Assembly: GCF_041058985.1 (NCBI RefSeq)
Contig: NZ_JBEHZE010000001.1
Coordinates: 2,542,001-2,606,000, forward strand
From: Hyphococcus lacteus
Lineage (GTDB): Bacteria > Pseudomonadota > Alphaproteobacteria > Caulobacterales > Parvularculaceae
Direction of reading: 5' to 3'
Length of the DNA stretch: 64,000 nt
The position numbers and the translations under genes were made by a program. This document shows positions 51,936 through 61,224 of the stretch, one piece after another. The notes beneath the pieces are model-generated. The model made no database searches, was not told where the DNA came from, and saw nothing but the letters and a program-made list of their open reading frames with translations. Each line of letters begins with the position of its first letter. Position 1 is the first letter of the stretch.

Positions 51936-52159
51936 TCTGACACTGCTGCTTGGCGACCATTCGGCGACGACGGTTTGAACGTCACGCCCGTCGGTAAACT
52001 TTAAGTTCCGTAGCGGTCATTAGAAATAGACGCAGCGTCTTTTGCGCTCGCAATCGACACCCCTTTCCTAAGGCAAGCATTAGAAAATATTATGCCCGCC
52101 GCAGTTTGCGCAGTGTCATTGTATCCACTATCTTCCGAGAAAAATGCCGGAGAGAAACA

Positions 52160-54103
52160 ATGACGCACGACGCTATTTATAAAGTCACACCCGACGCCGC
52201 CAAAATCACACTGACAACTAAAGAAAAGGCGGAGGCTGATCGTGCACGCGCAAAGGAAAACCCCGAAGAATTTTGGGCGAGTGTGGCTCAACGCCTGACA
52301 TGGTCAAAGCCCTTCACCAAAGTAAAAGACGTATCCTTTGACGCAAAGGATCTGCACATTAATTGGTTTGAAGATGGCGAGTTAAATGCGTCTGTAAATT
52401 GCCTCGACCGCCATCTTGAAAAACATGGCGATGATATTGCCATCATCTGGGAAGGTGATGATCCTGATACGCATAAAAACATCACTTATCGCGAAGCTTT
52501 TGAAGAAACCTGCCGGATGGCTAATATTTTGAAAGCGCGTGGGGTCAATCGCGGGGATCGTGTGGCTATCTATATGCCAATGGTGCCAGAGGCCGCATAT
52601 GCCATGCTAGCTTGCGCGCGTATTGGCGCTGTTCATACTGTTGTCTTCGGTGGTTTCTCCCCCGACGCCCTGGCTAGCCGCATCAACGACTGCAATGCCG
52701 TTGCCGTTATCACCGCCGACGAAGGTGTTCGTGGCGGACGAACCGTTCCCCTTAAAGCCAATGTCGACAAAGCGCTTAAGCAAGTTGATAGCGTTCGATT
52801 TGTTCTCACCATTGAACGTACCGGCGGCAAAGTAGAGATGACACCGGGCCGGGATCTGTTTTGGTATAACGAAGCGCGTAATGACGTTGCACCCGATTGC
52901 CCAGCTGAGCCAATGAAAGCTGAAGACCCGCTTTTCATTCTTTATACCTCAGGCTCGACTGGTACGCCAAAAGGCGTATTGCATACGACGGGTGGTTATT
53001 TAGCCTTTGTCGCCTACACCCACGAAGCCGTGTTCGACTACCGCCCTGGCGATATTTATTGGTGTACGGCAGATGTGGGTTGGGTTACAGGGCATTCATA
53101 CATTGTTTATGGTCCGCTTGCGAACCGGGCAACGACACTCATTTTCGAGGGTGTTCCAACCTACCCCGATGCTTCTCGCTTCTGGAATGTCATCGACAAG
53201 CACAATGTCGAGATTTTTTACACGGCACCAACAGCACTTCGCGCATTAATGCGCGAAGGCGATGAGCTTGTTAAGAAAACTAACAGATCCTCGTTGCGCC
53301 TTTTGGGGTCCGTAGGAGAACCCATTAATCCCGAAGCATGGTCGTGGTATCACCGTGTTGTTGGTGACGGAAAGTTACCGATTGTAGACACATGGTGGCA
53401 GACAGAAACCGGCGGTATATTGATCTCTCCATTGCCTGGTGCAACGGACCTAAAACCCGGCTCAGCAACATTACCACTCCCCGGAATTGAACCTGCCATC
53501 GTCGACGCGCAAGGGAATTTCCTCGAAGGTGCGTGCACCGGTAATCTGGTACTAACAACATCATGGCCGGGTCAGATGCGTTCAGTCTATGGTGACCATC
53601 AACGTTTCATCGATACTTATTTCAAGACATATCCCGGCATGTATTTTACTGGCGATGGCGTGCGCCGCGACGAGGACGGGTATTATTGGATCACCGGGCG
53701 GGTAGATGACGTTATCAATGTATCCGGGCACCGCATGGGCACCGCCGAAGTGGAAAGCGCCCTCGTCTCTCATCCGGCCGTCGCGGAGGCCGCCGTCGTT
53801 GGCTATCCCCACGACATCAAAGGTCAAGGCATTTACGCCTATGTTACTTTGATGGAAGGTACAGAACCGTCTGAAGCGTTAGAAAAAGAACTGTCAAAAA
53901 CGGTTCGGGCAGAAATTGGTCCAATCGCAAAACCAGACCTTTTACACTTCACTCCAGCGCTTCCGAAAACTCGATCAGGCAAAATCATGCGTAGAATTCT
54001 GCGCAAAATTGCGGAAAACCATTTCTCAGCTCTTGGCGATACTTCGACCCTTGCTGACCCTAGCGTCGTCGACGCGCTAATCGAAGGCAGAAAAAACCGG
54101 TAA
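52160..54103 (+). CDS. acs: Acetyl-CoA synthetase
   Basis: AMP-forming ligase that makes acetyl-CoA from acetate. The 647-residue protein has the adenylate motif YTSGSTGTPKG (about 263-273), WWQTETGG (about 411-418) and the catalytic, acetylatable lysine in KTRSGKIMRR (about residue 609). ATG 52160 has GGAGAG in front and matches the family start; the frame is open from 52106. It is a single gene, with a hairpin near 54153-54182 in the gap that follows. Confidence 0.97.
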   Translation: MTHDAIYKVTPDAAKITLTTKEKAEADRARAKENPEEFWASVAQRLTWSKPFTKVKDVSFDAKDLHINWFEDGELNASVNCLDRHLEKHGDDIAIIWEGDDPDTHKNITYREAFEETCRMANILKARGVNRGDRVAIYMPMVPEAAYAMLACARIGAVHTVVFGGFSPDALASRINDCNAVAVITADEGVRGGRTVPLKANVDKALKQVDSVRFVLTIERTGGKVEMTPGRDLFWYNEARNDVAPDCPAEPMKAEDPLFILYTSGSTGTPKGVLHTTGGYLAFVAYTHEAVFDYRPGDIYWCTADVGWVTGHSYIVYGPLANRATTLIFEGVPTYPDASRFWNVIDKHNVEIFYTAPTALRALMREGDELVKKTNRSSLRLLGSVGEPINPEAWSWYHRVVGDGKLPIVDTWWQTETGGILISPLPGATDLKPGSATLPLPGIEPAIVDAQGNFLEGACTGNLVLTTSWPGQMRSVYGDHQRFIDTYFKTYPGMYFTGDGVRRDEDGYYWITGRVDDVINVSGHRMGTAEVESALVSHPAVAEAAVVGYPHDIKGQGIYAYVTLMEGTEPSEALEKELSKTVRAEIGPIAKPDLLHFTPALPKTRSGKIMRRILRKIAENHFSALGDTSTLADPSVVDALIEGRKNR

Positions 54104-54204
54104 ATCTAGCGAGAATGTAACCTACGGCTGGGTCTTTCTTAACAAAACGGAAACGCCCGGCCACTAATGTCATTGGCGGGCAATTCCGGAAAGAAACCGC
54201 CGCG

Positions 54205-55710
54205 TTGAGCGAAGCACTATTACATAAAGGTCGCAACCAGTGGGCCGCGCCAATCGCCATTTTTGGCGGCTTTGTAATTGTGTGCATCGGTACGTTGCAC
54301 CCGACAGCACTCGACATGGCGCGCCAGTGGATATTCTCATCGACATATCATCACGGAATTCTTGTGGCTCCACTTGCCCTATGGATGATATTACAGCGCC
54401 CCCTACCCACACCGAACACTCATTTTCCATCACTTTCGATCATTATCGTTGCTGCCTTAAGTTGGTTGATCGGCCGCACAAGTGGGATTGCGTTAATAGA
54501 ACAACTTAGCTTCGTCGGTATACTGATCGGTGGTGTCGGCGTTATCTTCGGTAGTAACGCGCTAAAGCAATGGGCATTTCCGCTCGCTTTTCTCTTCTTC
54601 ATGGTTCCGTTTGGCGAAACCATTGTCCCATTCTTGCAGGATATGACAGCCGCAACTGTTGTTTGGCTATTAAATCTATTCGGGTTTCAAACTTCTATTG
54701 ACGGTATTTTAATTAGAACTTCCGCCGGTGTTTTTGAAATAGCCGAAGCATGTTCGGGTCTCAATTTTTTGCTTGCTGCACTAATGATTTCTAGTCTTTA
54801 CGCCTATTTATCATTACGAACCTTTCGTTCACGCATGGTTTTTGTCTTCATCGCCGCTGTTGTTGGGTTAGTCGCAAATTTTATACGAGTCTTTTTGTTG
54901 GTTCTCGTCGCAACAATCACCAATATGAAAATTGCTGTTGGTCCTGACCATATGATTTTAGGGCTGGCGTTCTATGCTCTTGTTTTTCTATCGCTGTTTT
55001 ATATTGGCGAACATATGCGTCTAAACGCCCCCGCAATAACTGCCAATGCTCCTCTCGTCACTCATGATCATTGGCGAAGTTGGGTCGCAGTTACAGCCGC
55101 TTTACCGGTGATTTTTGTCAGTCTCTATACAAATTTTCTTGGCATATATACCGCGCAAGACATAAACACAGCCGACATCGACCCATTACAAGCAACGCAA
55201 TGGCGGATGCGTACCGCACCCGAAAATTGGTCACCGGTTTTTGTAAACCCAGATTTCAAAACTGGGGCAACATATGAAAAATCAGGAGATGCGGTTTATG
55301 TAAACCTTGCGGCCTATACTCATGACCGTCCAGGCGCAGAAATTATTACCAGCATGAACCGGGCTTGGGATGATCGGGATTGGCACCGCATTGCCACAGA
55401 AAAATATGTCATTTTTCTGTTCGGGCGGTCACAACAAACAAACGTCGATATCGTCGCTGGCACCCAAGGAAGGCGACTTGCTGTTGCAACCGCGTATTGG
55501 CGCGGGTCAGAAGTCTATTTAGACAAGAAAAAATTCAAAATTGATCAGACCCTTGATAAGCTAAAAGGTGTGAACCCTCCGGGCGGTATTGTGATGATCG
55601 CAGCGACTTTCGTGAACGACCCAGAAGAGGCCGTACGCAAAATCCGCGCCTTTACAGGTGACGTTGAAAAACTCAGCGTCTGGCAAGCGCGCAACAAAGT
55701 CATTCCTTAA
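54205..55710 (+). CDS. xrtA: Exosortase A (with C-terminal EpsI-like domain)
   Basis: A 501-residue inner-membrane protease/transpeptidase that recognises PEP-CTERM anchors. About eight membrane helices fill residues 15-270. The catalytic triad is C183 in EACSGLNFLL, R228 in NFIRVF and H249 in DHMILG. Residues ~290-501 form the EpsI-like domain (WSPVFVNPDFKT, then DIVAGTQGRRLAVATAYW). The first possible start is TTG 54205, with GGAAAG about 13 bp before; no ATG is close. The amidotransferase gene follows by 1 bp. No PEP-CTERM protein or full exopolysaccharide cluster is in the window. Confidence 0.9.
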   Translation: MSEALLHKGRNQWAAPIAIFGGFVIVCIGTLHPTALDMARQWIFSSTYHHGILVAPLALWMILQRPLPTPNTHFPSLSIIIVAALSWLIGRTSGIALIEQLSFVGILIGGVGVIFGSNALKQWAFPLAFLFFMVPFGETIVPFLQDMTAATVVWLLNLFGFQTSIDGILIRTSAGVFEIAEACSGLNFLLAALMISSLYAYLSLRTFRSRMVFVFIAAVVGLVANFIRVFLLVLVATITNMKIAVGPDHMILGLAFYALVFLSLFYIGEHMRLNAPAITANAPLVTHDHWRSWVAVTAALPVIFVSLYTNFLGIYTAQDINTADIDPLQATQWRMRTAPENWSPVFVNPDFKTGATYEKSGDAVYVNLAAYTHDRPGAEIITSMNRAWDDRDWHRIATEKYVIFLFGRSQQTNVDIVAGTQGRRLAVATAYWRGSEVYLDKKKFKIDQTLDKLKGVNPPGGIVMIAATFVNDPEEAVRKIRAFTGDVEKLSVWQARNKVIP

Positions 55711-55711
55711 C

Positions 55712-57592
55712 GTGTGCGGAATAGCAGGCATTTTTGATCTTCGCGGGGAACGGGATGTTGATCGCCGTGCCCTCAAAGCGATGAACGACCAATTAATCCA
55801 TCGTGGCCCCGATGGTGAAGGTTATTACTTCGCCCCTGGTATTGGCTTTGCTCATCGCCGATTGGCGATCATTGACCGCGAAGGGGGCGCACAACCATTT
55901 CATACTCAAACCAATGAAGCCGTTTTAAGCTTCAACGGTGAAATCTATAATTATCGCGATCTGGCGCGGGGTCTAACCGGTGTTTCTCTTAAAACTCGTT
56001 CGGATACAGAGGTTTTGGCCGAAGGTCTCGCACTCCAGGGGCCAAAATTCCTACATGAACTGCGCGGCATGTTTGCAATTTCATTTTGGGATCCAACCTC
56101 AAAAAAACTATTATTGGCGCGTGACCGTCTCGGCGAACGGCCCCTTTATTACGCAACAACGAATGATGGTTTTTTGCTCTTTGCCTCTGAAATCGGCGCG
56201 ATCATCGCCTCGGGCCTGGTTGAAACCGGTCACGACCCCCGAGCCATCTCCGACTATTTCTACTACGGCTATGTCCCTGATCCAAAAACGATCTATCGTG
56301 GTATTTATAAGCTCCCGCCTGCTCATACGTTGACTGTAAGGTCCGGCGGCAGAGTTGAACCTGAGCGATACTGGCGGCCAGTATTCGCCAACGGGTCGAC
56401 GTTACCGTTTGGCGATGCGTCTGAACAGTTAAGAGAAAAAGTCGATCAGGCTGTAAGCTACCAAATGGTTTCCGACGTACCTTTAGGTGCTTTCCTCTCT
56501 GGTGGCGTCGACTCGGCCAGCATCGTCTCGTCGATGGCAGAAACGAATACGGATATTATTGCGTGTACGATTGGATTTGATCAAAAAAGCCATGACGAAC
56601 GCGCTGCCGCCCGTGAGATCGCATCGCAATTCGGCGCAACCCATCATGAAGGAATGGCCGAATGTGACGCCACGTCACTGATTGATGTGATTGCGACAAC
56701 CTATGGCGAACCATTTGCCGACGCGTCAGCATTACCCTCGTATCTCGTAGCAAAAATCGCACGGCAACATGTAACGGTTGCACTCTCAGGTGACGGCGGC
56801 GACGAAATTTTTGCGGGTTATCGGCGTTATCCATTTCATTTGGCTGAAGAAAAGCTGCGCTGTCTTGCGCCGCATGCTCTTCGTCAGATGGTTTTTGGTC
56901 CTGCTGGCGCATTATACCCAAAACTTGATTGGGCACCGCGCCCACTGCGGTTTAAAACGACGTTTCAATCACTCGCACAGTCTTCTGCGGCGGGCTATGC
57001 GTCGGCAGTCGCAATCAATCTACCCGATAGAATCGACAAAATGCTCAATGGCGATTTTCATCGGACTTTGTCGGGGTACCAACCGCAATCGATAATCAGC
57101 GATGCCATGGATAAAGCAGGTACGGCCGATCCACTTGCCCGTGCGCAATACGCGGACCTGATGACCTGGCTGCCCGGACGCATGTTGACCAAAGTTGATC
57201 GAGCGTCGATGGCGCACTCATTAGAGGTTCGTCCACCATTGTTAGATCACAAAATTGTCGAATGGGCCGGATCGTTACCTGCCAACTATAAGCTCGAAGG
57301 ACATCTTGGTAAGCGTGTTTTGAAAGAAGCGTTTACACCGCGTCTTGGTGAGGCATTTATCGCACGGAAAAAACAAGGATTTGCACCGCCAATAAGCGAA
57401 TGGATGCGCCGTGAAAACAATAACCCGGCGCTTCGGCTAAATGCTTCTCGGCATTGGCGCGAGGCCGGCATTTTTAATGAAAAACAAATCGATAAAATGA
57501 TTATTGATCATAAAAGTGGCAGCACTGATTGTGCACAAGAGCTTTGGAGTGTTGTCATGTTTGATGCATTCTTGCGCACCAGTCGAAATTAA
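55712..57592 (+). CDS. XrtA-associated asparagine synthase-type amidotransferase
   Basis: A 626-residue glutamine-dependent amidotransferase typical of exosortase A loci. The GTG start at 55712 is required because the class II nucleophile must be residue 2 (MCGIAGIFDLRG). The PP-loop ATP-binding motif is SGGVDSASIVSS (about 267-278). Later comes SGDGGDEIFAGYRRYPFH (about 357-374). The asparagine-synthase-like fold is used for modifying polysaccharide building blocks. It begins 1 bp after exosortase and ends overlapping a convergent glycosyltransferase by 4 bp. Confidence 0.92.
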   Translation: MCGIAGIFDLRGERDVDRRALKAMNDQLIHRGPDGEGYYFAPGIGFAHRRLAIIDREGGAQPFHTQTNEAVLSFNGEIYNYRDLARGLTGVSLKTRSDTEVLAEGLALQGPKFLHELRGMFAISFWDPTSKKLLLARDRLGERPLYYATTNDGFLLFASEIGAIIASGLVETGHDPRAISDYFYYGYVPDPKTIYRGIYKLPPAHTLTVRSGGRVEPERYWRPVFANGSTLPFGDASEQLREKVDQAVSYQMVSDVPLGAFLSGGVDSASIVSSMAETNTDIIACTIGFDQKSHDERAAAREIASQFGATHHEGMAECDATSLIDVIATTYGEPFADASALPSYLVAKIARQHVTVALSGDGGDEIFAGYRRYPFHLAEEKLRCLAPHALRQMVFGPAGALYPKLDWAPRPLRFKTTFQSLAQSSAAGYASAVAINLPDRIDKMLNGDFHRTLSGYQPQSIISDAMDKAGTADPLARAQYADLMTWLPGRMLTKVDRASMAHSLEVRPPLLDHKIVEWAGSLPANYKLEGHLGKRVLKEAFTPRLGEAFIARKKQGFAPPISEWMRRENNNPALRLNASRHWREAGIFNEKQIDKMIIDHKSGSTDCAQELWSVVMFDAFLRTSRN

Positions 57593-58710
57593 CGCGCAAC
57601 AATTTCAGAAAATATCTCTGTATAACGATTAATCATTTGATCGCGAGAAAAAGTACTGCGCGCTTTTTGCTGATTGGCGAGACCAATCGTTTTTCTCAAC
57701 GCGGGTGATTCAATCAACGCCTCCATCGCCGCATGATAAGCATGCTCATCACCCAGCGCGGTGATATATGGCTTGTTTTCATCTGAAACCATTTCGCGAA
57801 TATCACCGACATCAGTGGAAACCACGGGCAGCCCTGCGGCCATCGCTTCCATCAAACTTATTGGGGCCTGTTCCGTATCTGACGACAATGCAAACAGATC
57901 AAATGTTGCAATAGCATCCGCAGGGGACGATGTGGCACCCGGAAGCATTATATTGCTTGTGTCGCCAATTCGTGCCGCAAGCGACTGTCGCTCCGTTCCC
58001 TCACCGACGATTACTAGCTGAGCGTCAAAACTGCTCTCCAGCGCACGAAAAGCAGTGATCAAGCGGCTGTAATTTTTCTCTGGCCGAAGCGACCCAAGCG
58101 AGCCAATGTTAACCCTTTCCCCTGTCGGTCGTGGCCGGTCAAATCGAGCGAGATCAATACCGTTTTCTACGCGGCGAACGTTTTTTAATTTCCATTGTTC
58201 GCGCGCTGCGCGCTCAAGCCCATGCGAAGGTACGATGACCATACTTTGACGCAACAAAAACCGGCGACCCAATACCCTTTTATTCGACTGTTGATCAATT
58301 TTTTCGTCTGGCCCAAAGCCATCCTCAAAATGCAAATTCGGAATATTCGGCCCTGCTCGGTTCGCTATAACAGCTTCGATTGAACCCCAATTATAGGTGC
58401 AAACGATGACGGGCTTACATTTCTTTATAACCCCCATCAGACCACGGATGTTTGTCAAACTGATCCCTGATGATTTTTTCATCGCAAAACTTGAATAGGC
58501 AACATTGGCGTTTTCTGACACCAATCCGCGCGCCGAATGATCACCATCAAGGGCGACAATATGATGAGAAAATTCAGCCCCGAGGCCATCAATGAGCGTC
58601 GCCAGCCGCGCTTGCTGTCCGCCGAATGCAAAACTCGGAATAATATGTAGTAACGCTGTTAGGTCCGTCTTCTGACCCTTGCCATGCGTTTTGAATTTGA
58701 TTCTCGTCAT
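57589..58710 (-). CDS. Family 4 glycosyltransferase, XrtA-associated type
   Basis: A 373-residue retaining glycosyltransferase. Donor-side features are SLGSLRPEKNYSRLI (about 203-217), VIVGEGTERQSL (about 233-244) and the EX7E-like region SSDTEQAPISLMEAMAAGLP (about 276-295), typical of GT4. The acceptor half begins LLHIIPSFAFGGQQARLATL (about 20-39), as in sugar transferases of PEP-CTERM/EpsH systems. It is convergent with the amidotransferase gene, overlapping by 4 bp. It would act in surface polysaccharide synthesis. Confidence 0.88.
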   Translation of the reverse strand: MTRIKFKTHGKGQKTDLTALLHIIPSFAFGGQQARLATLIDGLGAEFSHHIVALDGDHSARGLVSENANVAYSSFAMKKSSGISLTNIRGLMGVIKKCKPVIVCTYNWGSIEAVIANRAGPNIPNLHFEDGFGPDEKIDQQSNKRVLGRRFLLRQSMVIVPSHGLERAAREQWKLKNVRRVENGIDLARFDRPRPTGERVNIGSLGSLRPEKNYSRLITAFRALESSFDAQLVIVGEGTERQSLAARIGDTSNIMLPGATSSPADAIATFDLFALSSDTEQAPISLMEAMAAGLPVVSTDVGDIREMVSDENKPYITALGDEHAYHAAMEALIESPALRKTIGLANQQKARSTFSRDQMINRYTEIFSEIVAR

Positions 58711-58765
58711 GCGGATAGGTTTGGCAGAAATCGCGTCACGCGCAAAGCCCTTGAGTCCGACCCCG

Positions 58766-59245
58766 CTAAACCACAGCAGTCAAAATATAACGCGCCTCGC
58801 CAGGTCCGTAATAATCCTCATCGCGTTCGATTTCACGAAATCCGATTGATTTATAAAGGCCAATCGCAGGCGCATTCTCTGGACTTACAGTTAACGTGAT
58901 CGTTTTCACGTCGCGCGATTTAGCCCATACAAACGCGGCATCAAGTAGTGCCCGGCCCAACCCAGCGCCCCGGGATTCAGACGAGACGGCAACCGAGTAA
59001 ATTTCTGCGATTGAGGCGTCACCGTTATGCTGACCAATGATCAAATAACCACAAGGCCGACCATTCAGCATAGCCACCAAAAATCCATCGCCAAAAATGG
59101 ATAAAGCCTGGCGGAAGAAAAACGCCGGATAGATTGCCGGTGACATCACTTCACGTTCGATCGCGGCGATGCGATCGATATCACTCAGTACGGCTGTTCT
59201 TATAGTCGCACTCGATTTATCGACCGCGGCCATAAATGCGATCAA
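58766..59245 (-). CDS. RimI-like GNAT N-acetyltransferase
   Basis: A 159-residue GNAT protein. The acetyl-CoA motif A is IYSVAVSSESRGAGLGRALL (about 81-100), followed by LTVSPENAPAIGLYKSIGFRE (about 118-138). This resembles RimI, which acetylates ribosomal protein S18 at the N terminus, but other substrates are possible. It overlaps the pdhA end by 4 bp, an unusual partner in the place where pdhB normally follows. Confidence 0.82.
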   Translation of the reverse strand: MIAFMAAVDKSSATIRTAVLSDIDRIAAIEREVMSPAIYPAFFFRQALSIFGDGFLVAMLNGRPCGYLIIGQHNGDASIAEIYSVAVSSESRGAGLGRALLDAAFVWAKSRDVKTITLTVSPENAPAIGLYKSIGFREIERDEDYYGPGEARYILTAVV

Positions 59246-60234
59246 GCGTAAATGTCGGTGAAGAGTTCAGACGTTGCTGGTTCCGGGCTTTCGAGTGAGA
59301 AATCAGCGGCTTCTTTAACGATTGCCTTAATTTCTTTGTCCATCTCTTTAAGCGCGGCTTCGTCCTTAAACCCATTATCCGCAAGGCGTTTTTCACAACG
59401 TTTAATCGGATCATTATGCTCGCGGATGTCATCAACTTCTTCGCGACTACGATATTTCGCGGGGTCTGACATCGAGTGACCACGATAGCGATAGGTTTTC
59501 ATCTCGAGGATATAAGGGCCTTCACCATTGCGTGCATGCTCTACGGCCTGACGGGCAGCCTCACGAACGGCAAGCACATCCATGCCGTCGACTTCCATGC
59601 CTGGAATACCGAATGCGGCACCGCGACGATAAAGATGCGTATCGGAATGAGATCGCGTAACGCTCGTTCCCATTGCGTATTGATTGTTTTCAATGACGAA
59701 CACCACCGGCAACTTCCATAGCTGGGCCATGTTCATCGCTTCAAAGACCTGTCCCTGATTGGATGCGCCGTCGCCAAAATAGGTCAAACTGACTTTTTTC
59801 TCGTCGCGATAACGATTGGCGAAGCCAAGACCAACACCCAACGGGATCTGCGCACCAACAATACCGTGGCCGCCATAGAATTCTTTTTCTTTGGAGAACA
59901 TGTGCATGGAGCCCCCCTTACCTTTGGAGTAACCGCCTTCGCGGCCGGTAAGTTCAGCCATCACACCTTTTGCGTCCATCCCACATGCGAGCATGTGGCC
60001 GTGGTCACGATATCCAGTGATCGTTTGGTCGCCCTCTTGCTTGACGGCTTCCATGCCCACCACAACCGCCTCTTGGCCGATATAAAGGTGACAAAAACCG
60101 CCAATATGGCCCATGCCATAAAGCTGGCCGGCACGCTCTTCAAAACGCCGAATAAGCAGCATGTCGCGGTAATATTGTAATAGCTCTTCGTTGGTCGCAG
60201 TCAGGTTTGATTTAGCTGAGGCGTCAGCGGCCAT
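59242..60234 (-). CDS. pdhA: Pyruvate dehydrogenase E1 component, alpha subunit
   Basis: A 330-residue thiamine-diphosphate subunit of pyruvate dehydrogenase. TPP-binding GDGASNQGQVFEAMN (about 158-172) is followed by WKLPVVFVIENNQ; the phosphorylation-loop region is YRYRGHSMSDPAKYR (about 258-272). ATG 60234, with GGAGAGACAAGAA in front, matches the family start (MAADAS); a GTG at 60264 is less likely. pdhB and pdhC are not downstream, where they are usual in alphaproteobacteria; a RimI-like gene follows instead. Confidence 0.96.
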   Translation of the reverse strand: MAADASAKSNLTATNEELLQYYRDMLLIRRFEERAGQLYGMGHIGGFCHLYIGQEAVVVGMEAVKQEGDQTITGYRDHGHMLACGMDAKGVMAELTGREGGYSKGKGGSMHMFSKEKEFYGGHGIVGAQIPLGVGLGFANRYRDEKKVSLTYFGDGASNQGQVFEAMNMAQLWKLPVVFVIENNQYAMGTSVTRSHSDTHLYRRGAAFGIPGMEVDGMDVLAVREAARQAVEHARNGEGPYILEMKTYRYRGHSMSDPAKYRSREEVDDIREHNDPIKRCEKRLADNGFKDEAALKEMDKEIKAIVKEAADFSLESPEPATSELFTDIYA

Positions 60235-60324
60235 TTCTTGTCTCTCCACAGTATTTTGGCCCACTCATACGCGGGCAGATCGCTGGCGACAAGATCTATG
60301 GTCAAACTGTATACGAAAAAACGA

Positions 60325-60648
60325 TTACTCGCCGAGAATCCGGTCTAATTCTCGACGCGGAACCACTACGTCGCCCTTCCGAGAGTAGCCCAAAATAGCG
60401 CGGATGCGCTCATCGAGTATATCTGGATCAAGTGATTTAGAATTCAAAAGGTCCGCATTTTTCTCAAGGGCCTGTCGGCGTGCGATCAAAGCTTCGAGTT
60501 CCGCTGACTTCGTCTCAGCTTCCTTGCGGGCGTCAGCCAACGCCCGATAGCCCGTATCGCTAACGACCGCACTGTAAAGCAGCACACTGGTCAAGCACAT
60601 CACCAGTGCCGGAAACGCAATTTCTAAGAGGAAGCGACTACGCAACAT
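60325..60648 (-). CDS. ftsB: Septum formation initiator, FtsB/DivIC family
   Basis: A 107-residue bitopic division protein. One membrane helix (about residues 8-28, IAFPALVMCLTSVLLYSAV) is followed by a coiled coil (ALADARKEAETKSAELEALIARRQALEK, in part) and the family motif DLLNSKSLDPDILDERIRAILGY (in part). It joins FtsL and FtsQ at the divisome. It lies 90 bp upstream of pdhA, an arrangement common in alphaproteobacteria. A CtrA-type box is 47 bp before the start. Confidence 0.93.
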   Translation of the reverse strand: MLRSRFLLEIAFPALVMCLTSVLLYSAVVSDTGYRALADARKEAETKSAELEALIARRQALEKNADLLNSKSLDPDILDERIRAILGYSRKGDVVVPRRELDRILGE

Positions 60649-60694
60649 AAGATTGTTTCTTTTCGTTGTTGCGTTTCAAAAGAATCAATCTTGG

Positions 60695-60710
60695 TTAAAA
60701 ATTGATTAAC
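60695..60710 (+). promoter_or_regulatory. CtrA-type box upstream of ftsB
   Basis: Exact TTAA-AAATTGA-TTAAC, matching TTAA-N7-TTAAC. It lies 47 bp upstream of the ftsB start codon, in the only gap (60649-60729) between ftsB and the GNAT gene. Confidence 0.6.
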
Positions 60711-60729
60711 ATAGCGCTGAAGTCGGAAA

Positions 60730-61224
60730 TTATAAATCTAGGGCCAGTGCCTGATCACACCGTCGCTCTAGCCCGATTGTATCGGAAGGTTGAAATCCGT
60801 GTTTTTGATAAAGGCCGACGGCCTCTTCCAAAACGCGAGCCGTTTGCAATTCTATGCGCTTAAACCCCAACTCTTTTGCACGCGCGATAGCATGGTTCAA
60901 AAGCTTCCTGCCATAGCCGCGCCCACGGAAATTGGACTTGAGATACATTTTGCGTAACTCACAGACACCGTTCCCCAACAGTTCTAACGCCACAGTTCCA
61001 ATGATAACGCCATCAGTCGTTTCAAGAACATCGAAAATACCATCGGCATAATATCCCTCGATATCACTTAGATCCCGATCCGTCGTTTTCGGGGCCGGCT
61101 CCATATCATACTCATCAAGGATGGTAAAAATTAGCGCCCGAATATTCGGTCCGTCATCATTGGTCGCTTTACGGATGACCAGAGATATAGAAGGATTATT
61201 TTGCAAAAGCTTCGCCGCCAGCAT
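60730..61224 (-). CDS. GNAT family N-acetyltransferase
   Basis: A 164-residue GNAT protein. Motif A is KMYLKSNFRGRGYGRKLLN (about 92-110), then ELQTARVLEEAVGLYQKHGF (about 124-143). Substrate unknown; the C-terminal region with RRCDQALAL does not help. The ATG at 61224 overlaps the end of eno by 29 bp, so translation could also begin at a later codon near 61170. It sits between eno and ftsB, usually direct neighbours. Confidence 0.75.
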   Translation of the reverse strand: MLAAKLLQNNPSISLVIRKATNDDGPNIRALIFTILDEYDMEPAPKTTDRDLSDIEGYYADGIFDVLETTDGVIIGTVALELLGNGVCELRKMYLKSNFRGRGYGRKLLNHAIARAKELGFKRIELQTARVLEEAVGLYQKHGFQPSDTIGLERRCDQALALDL

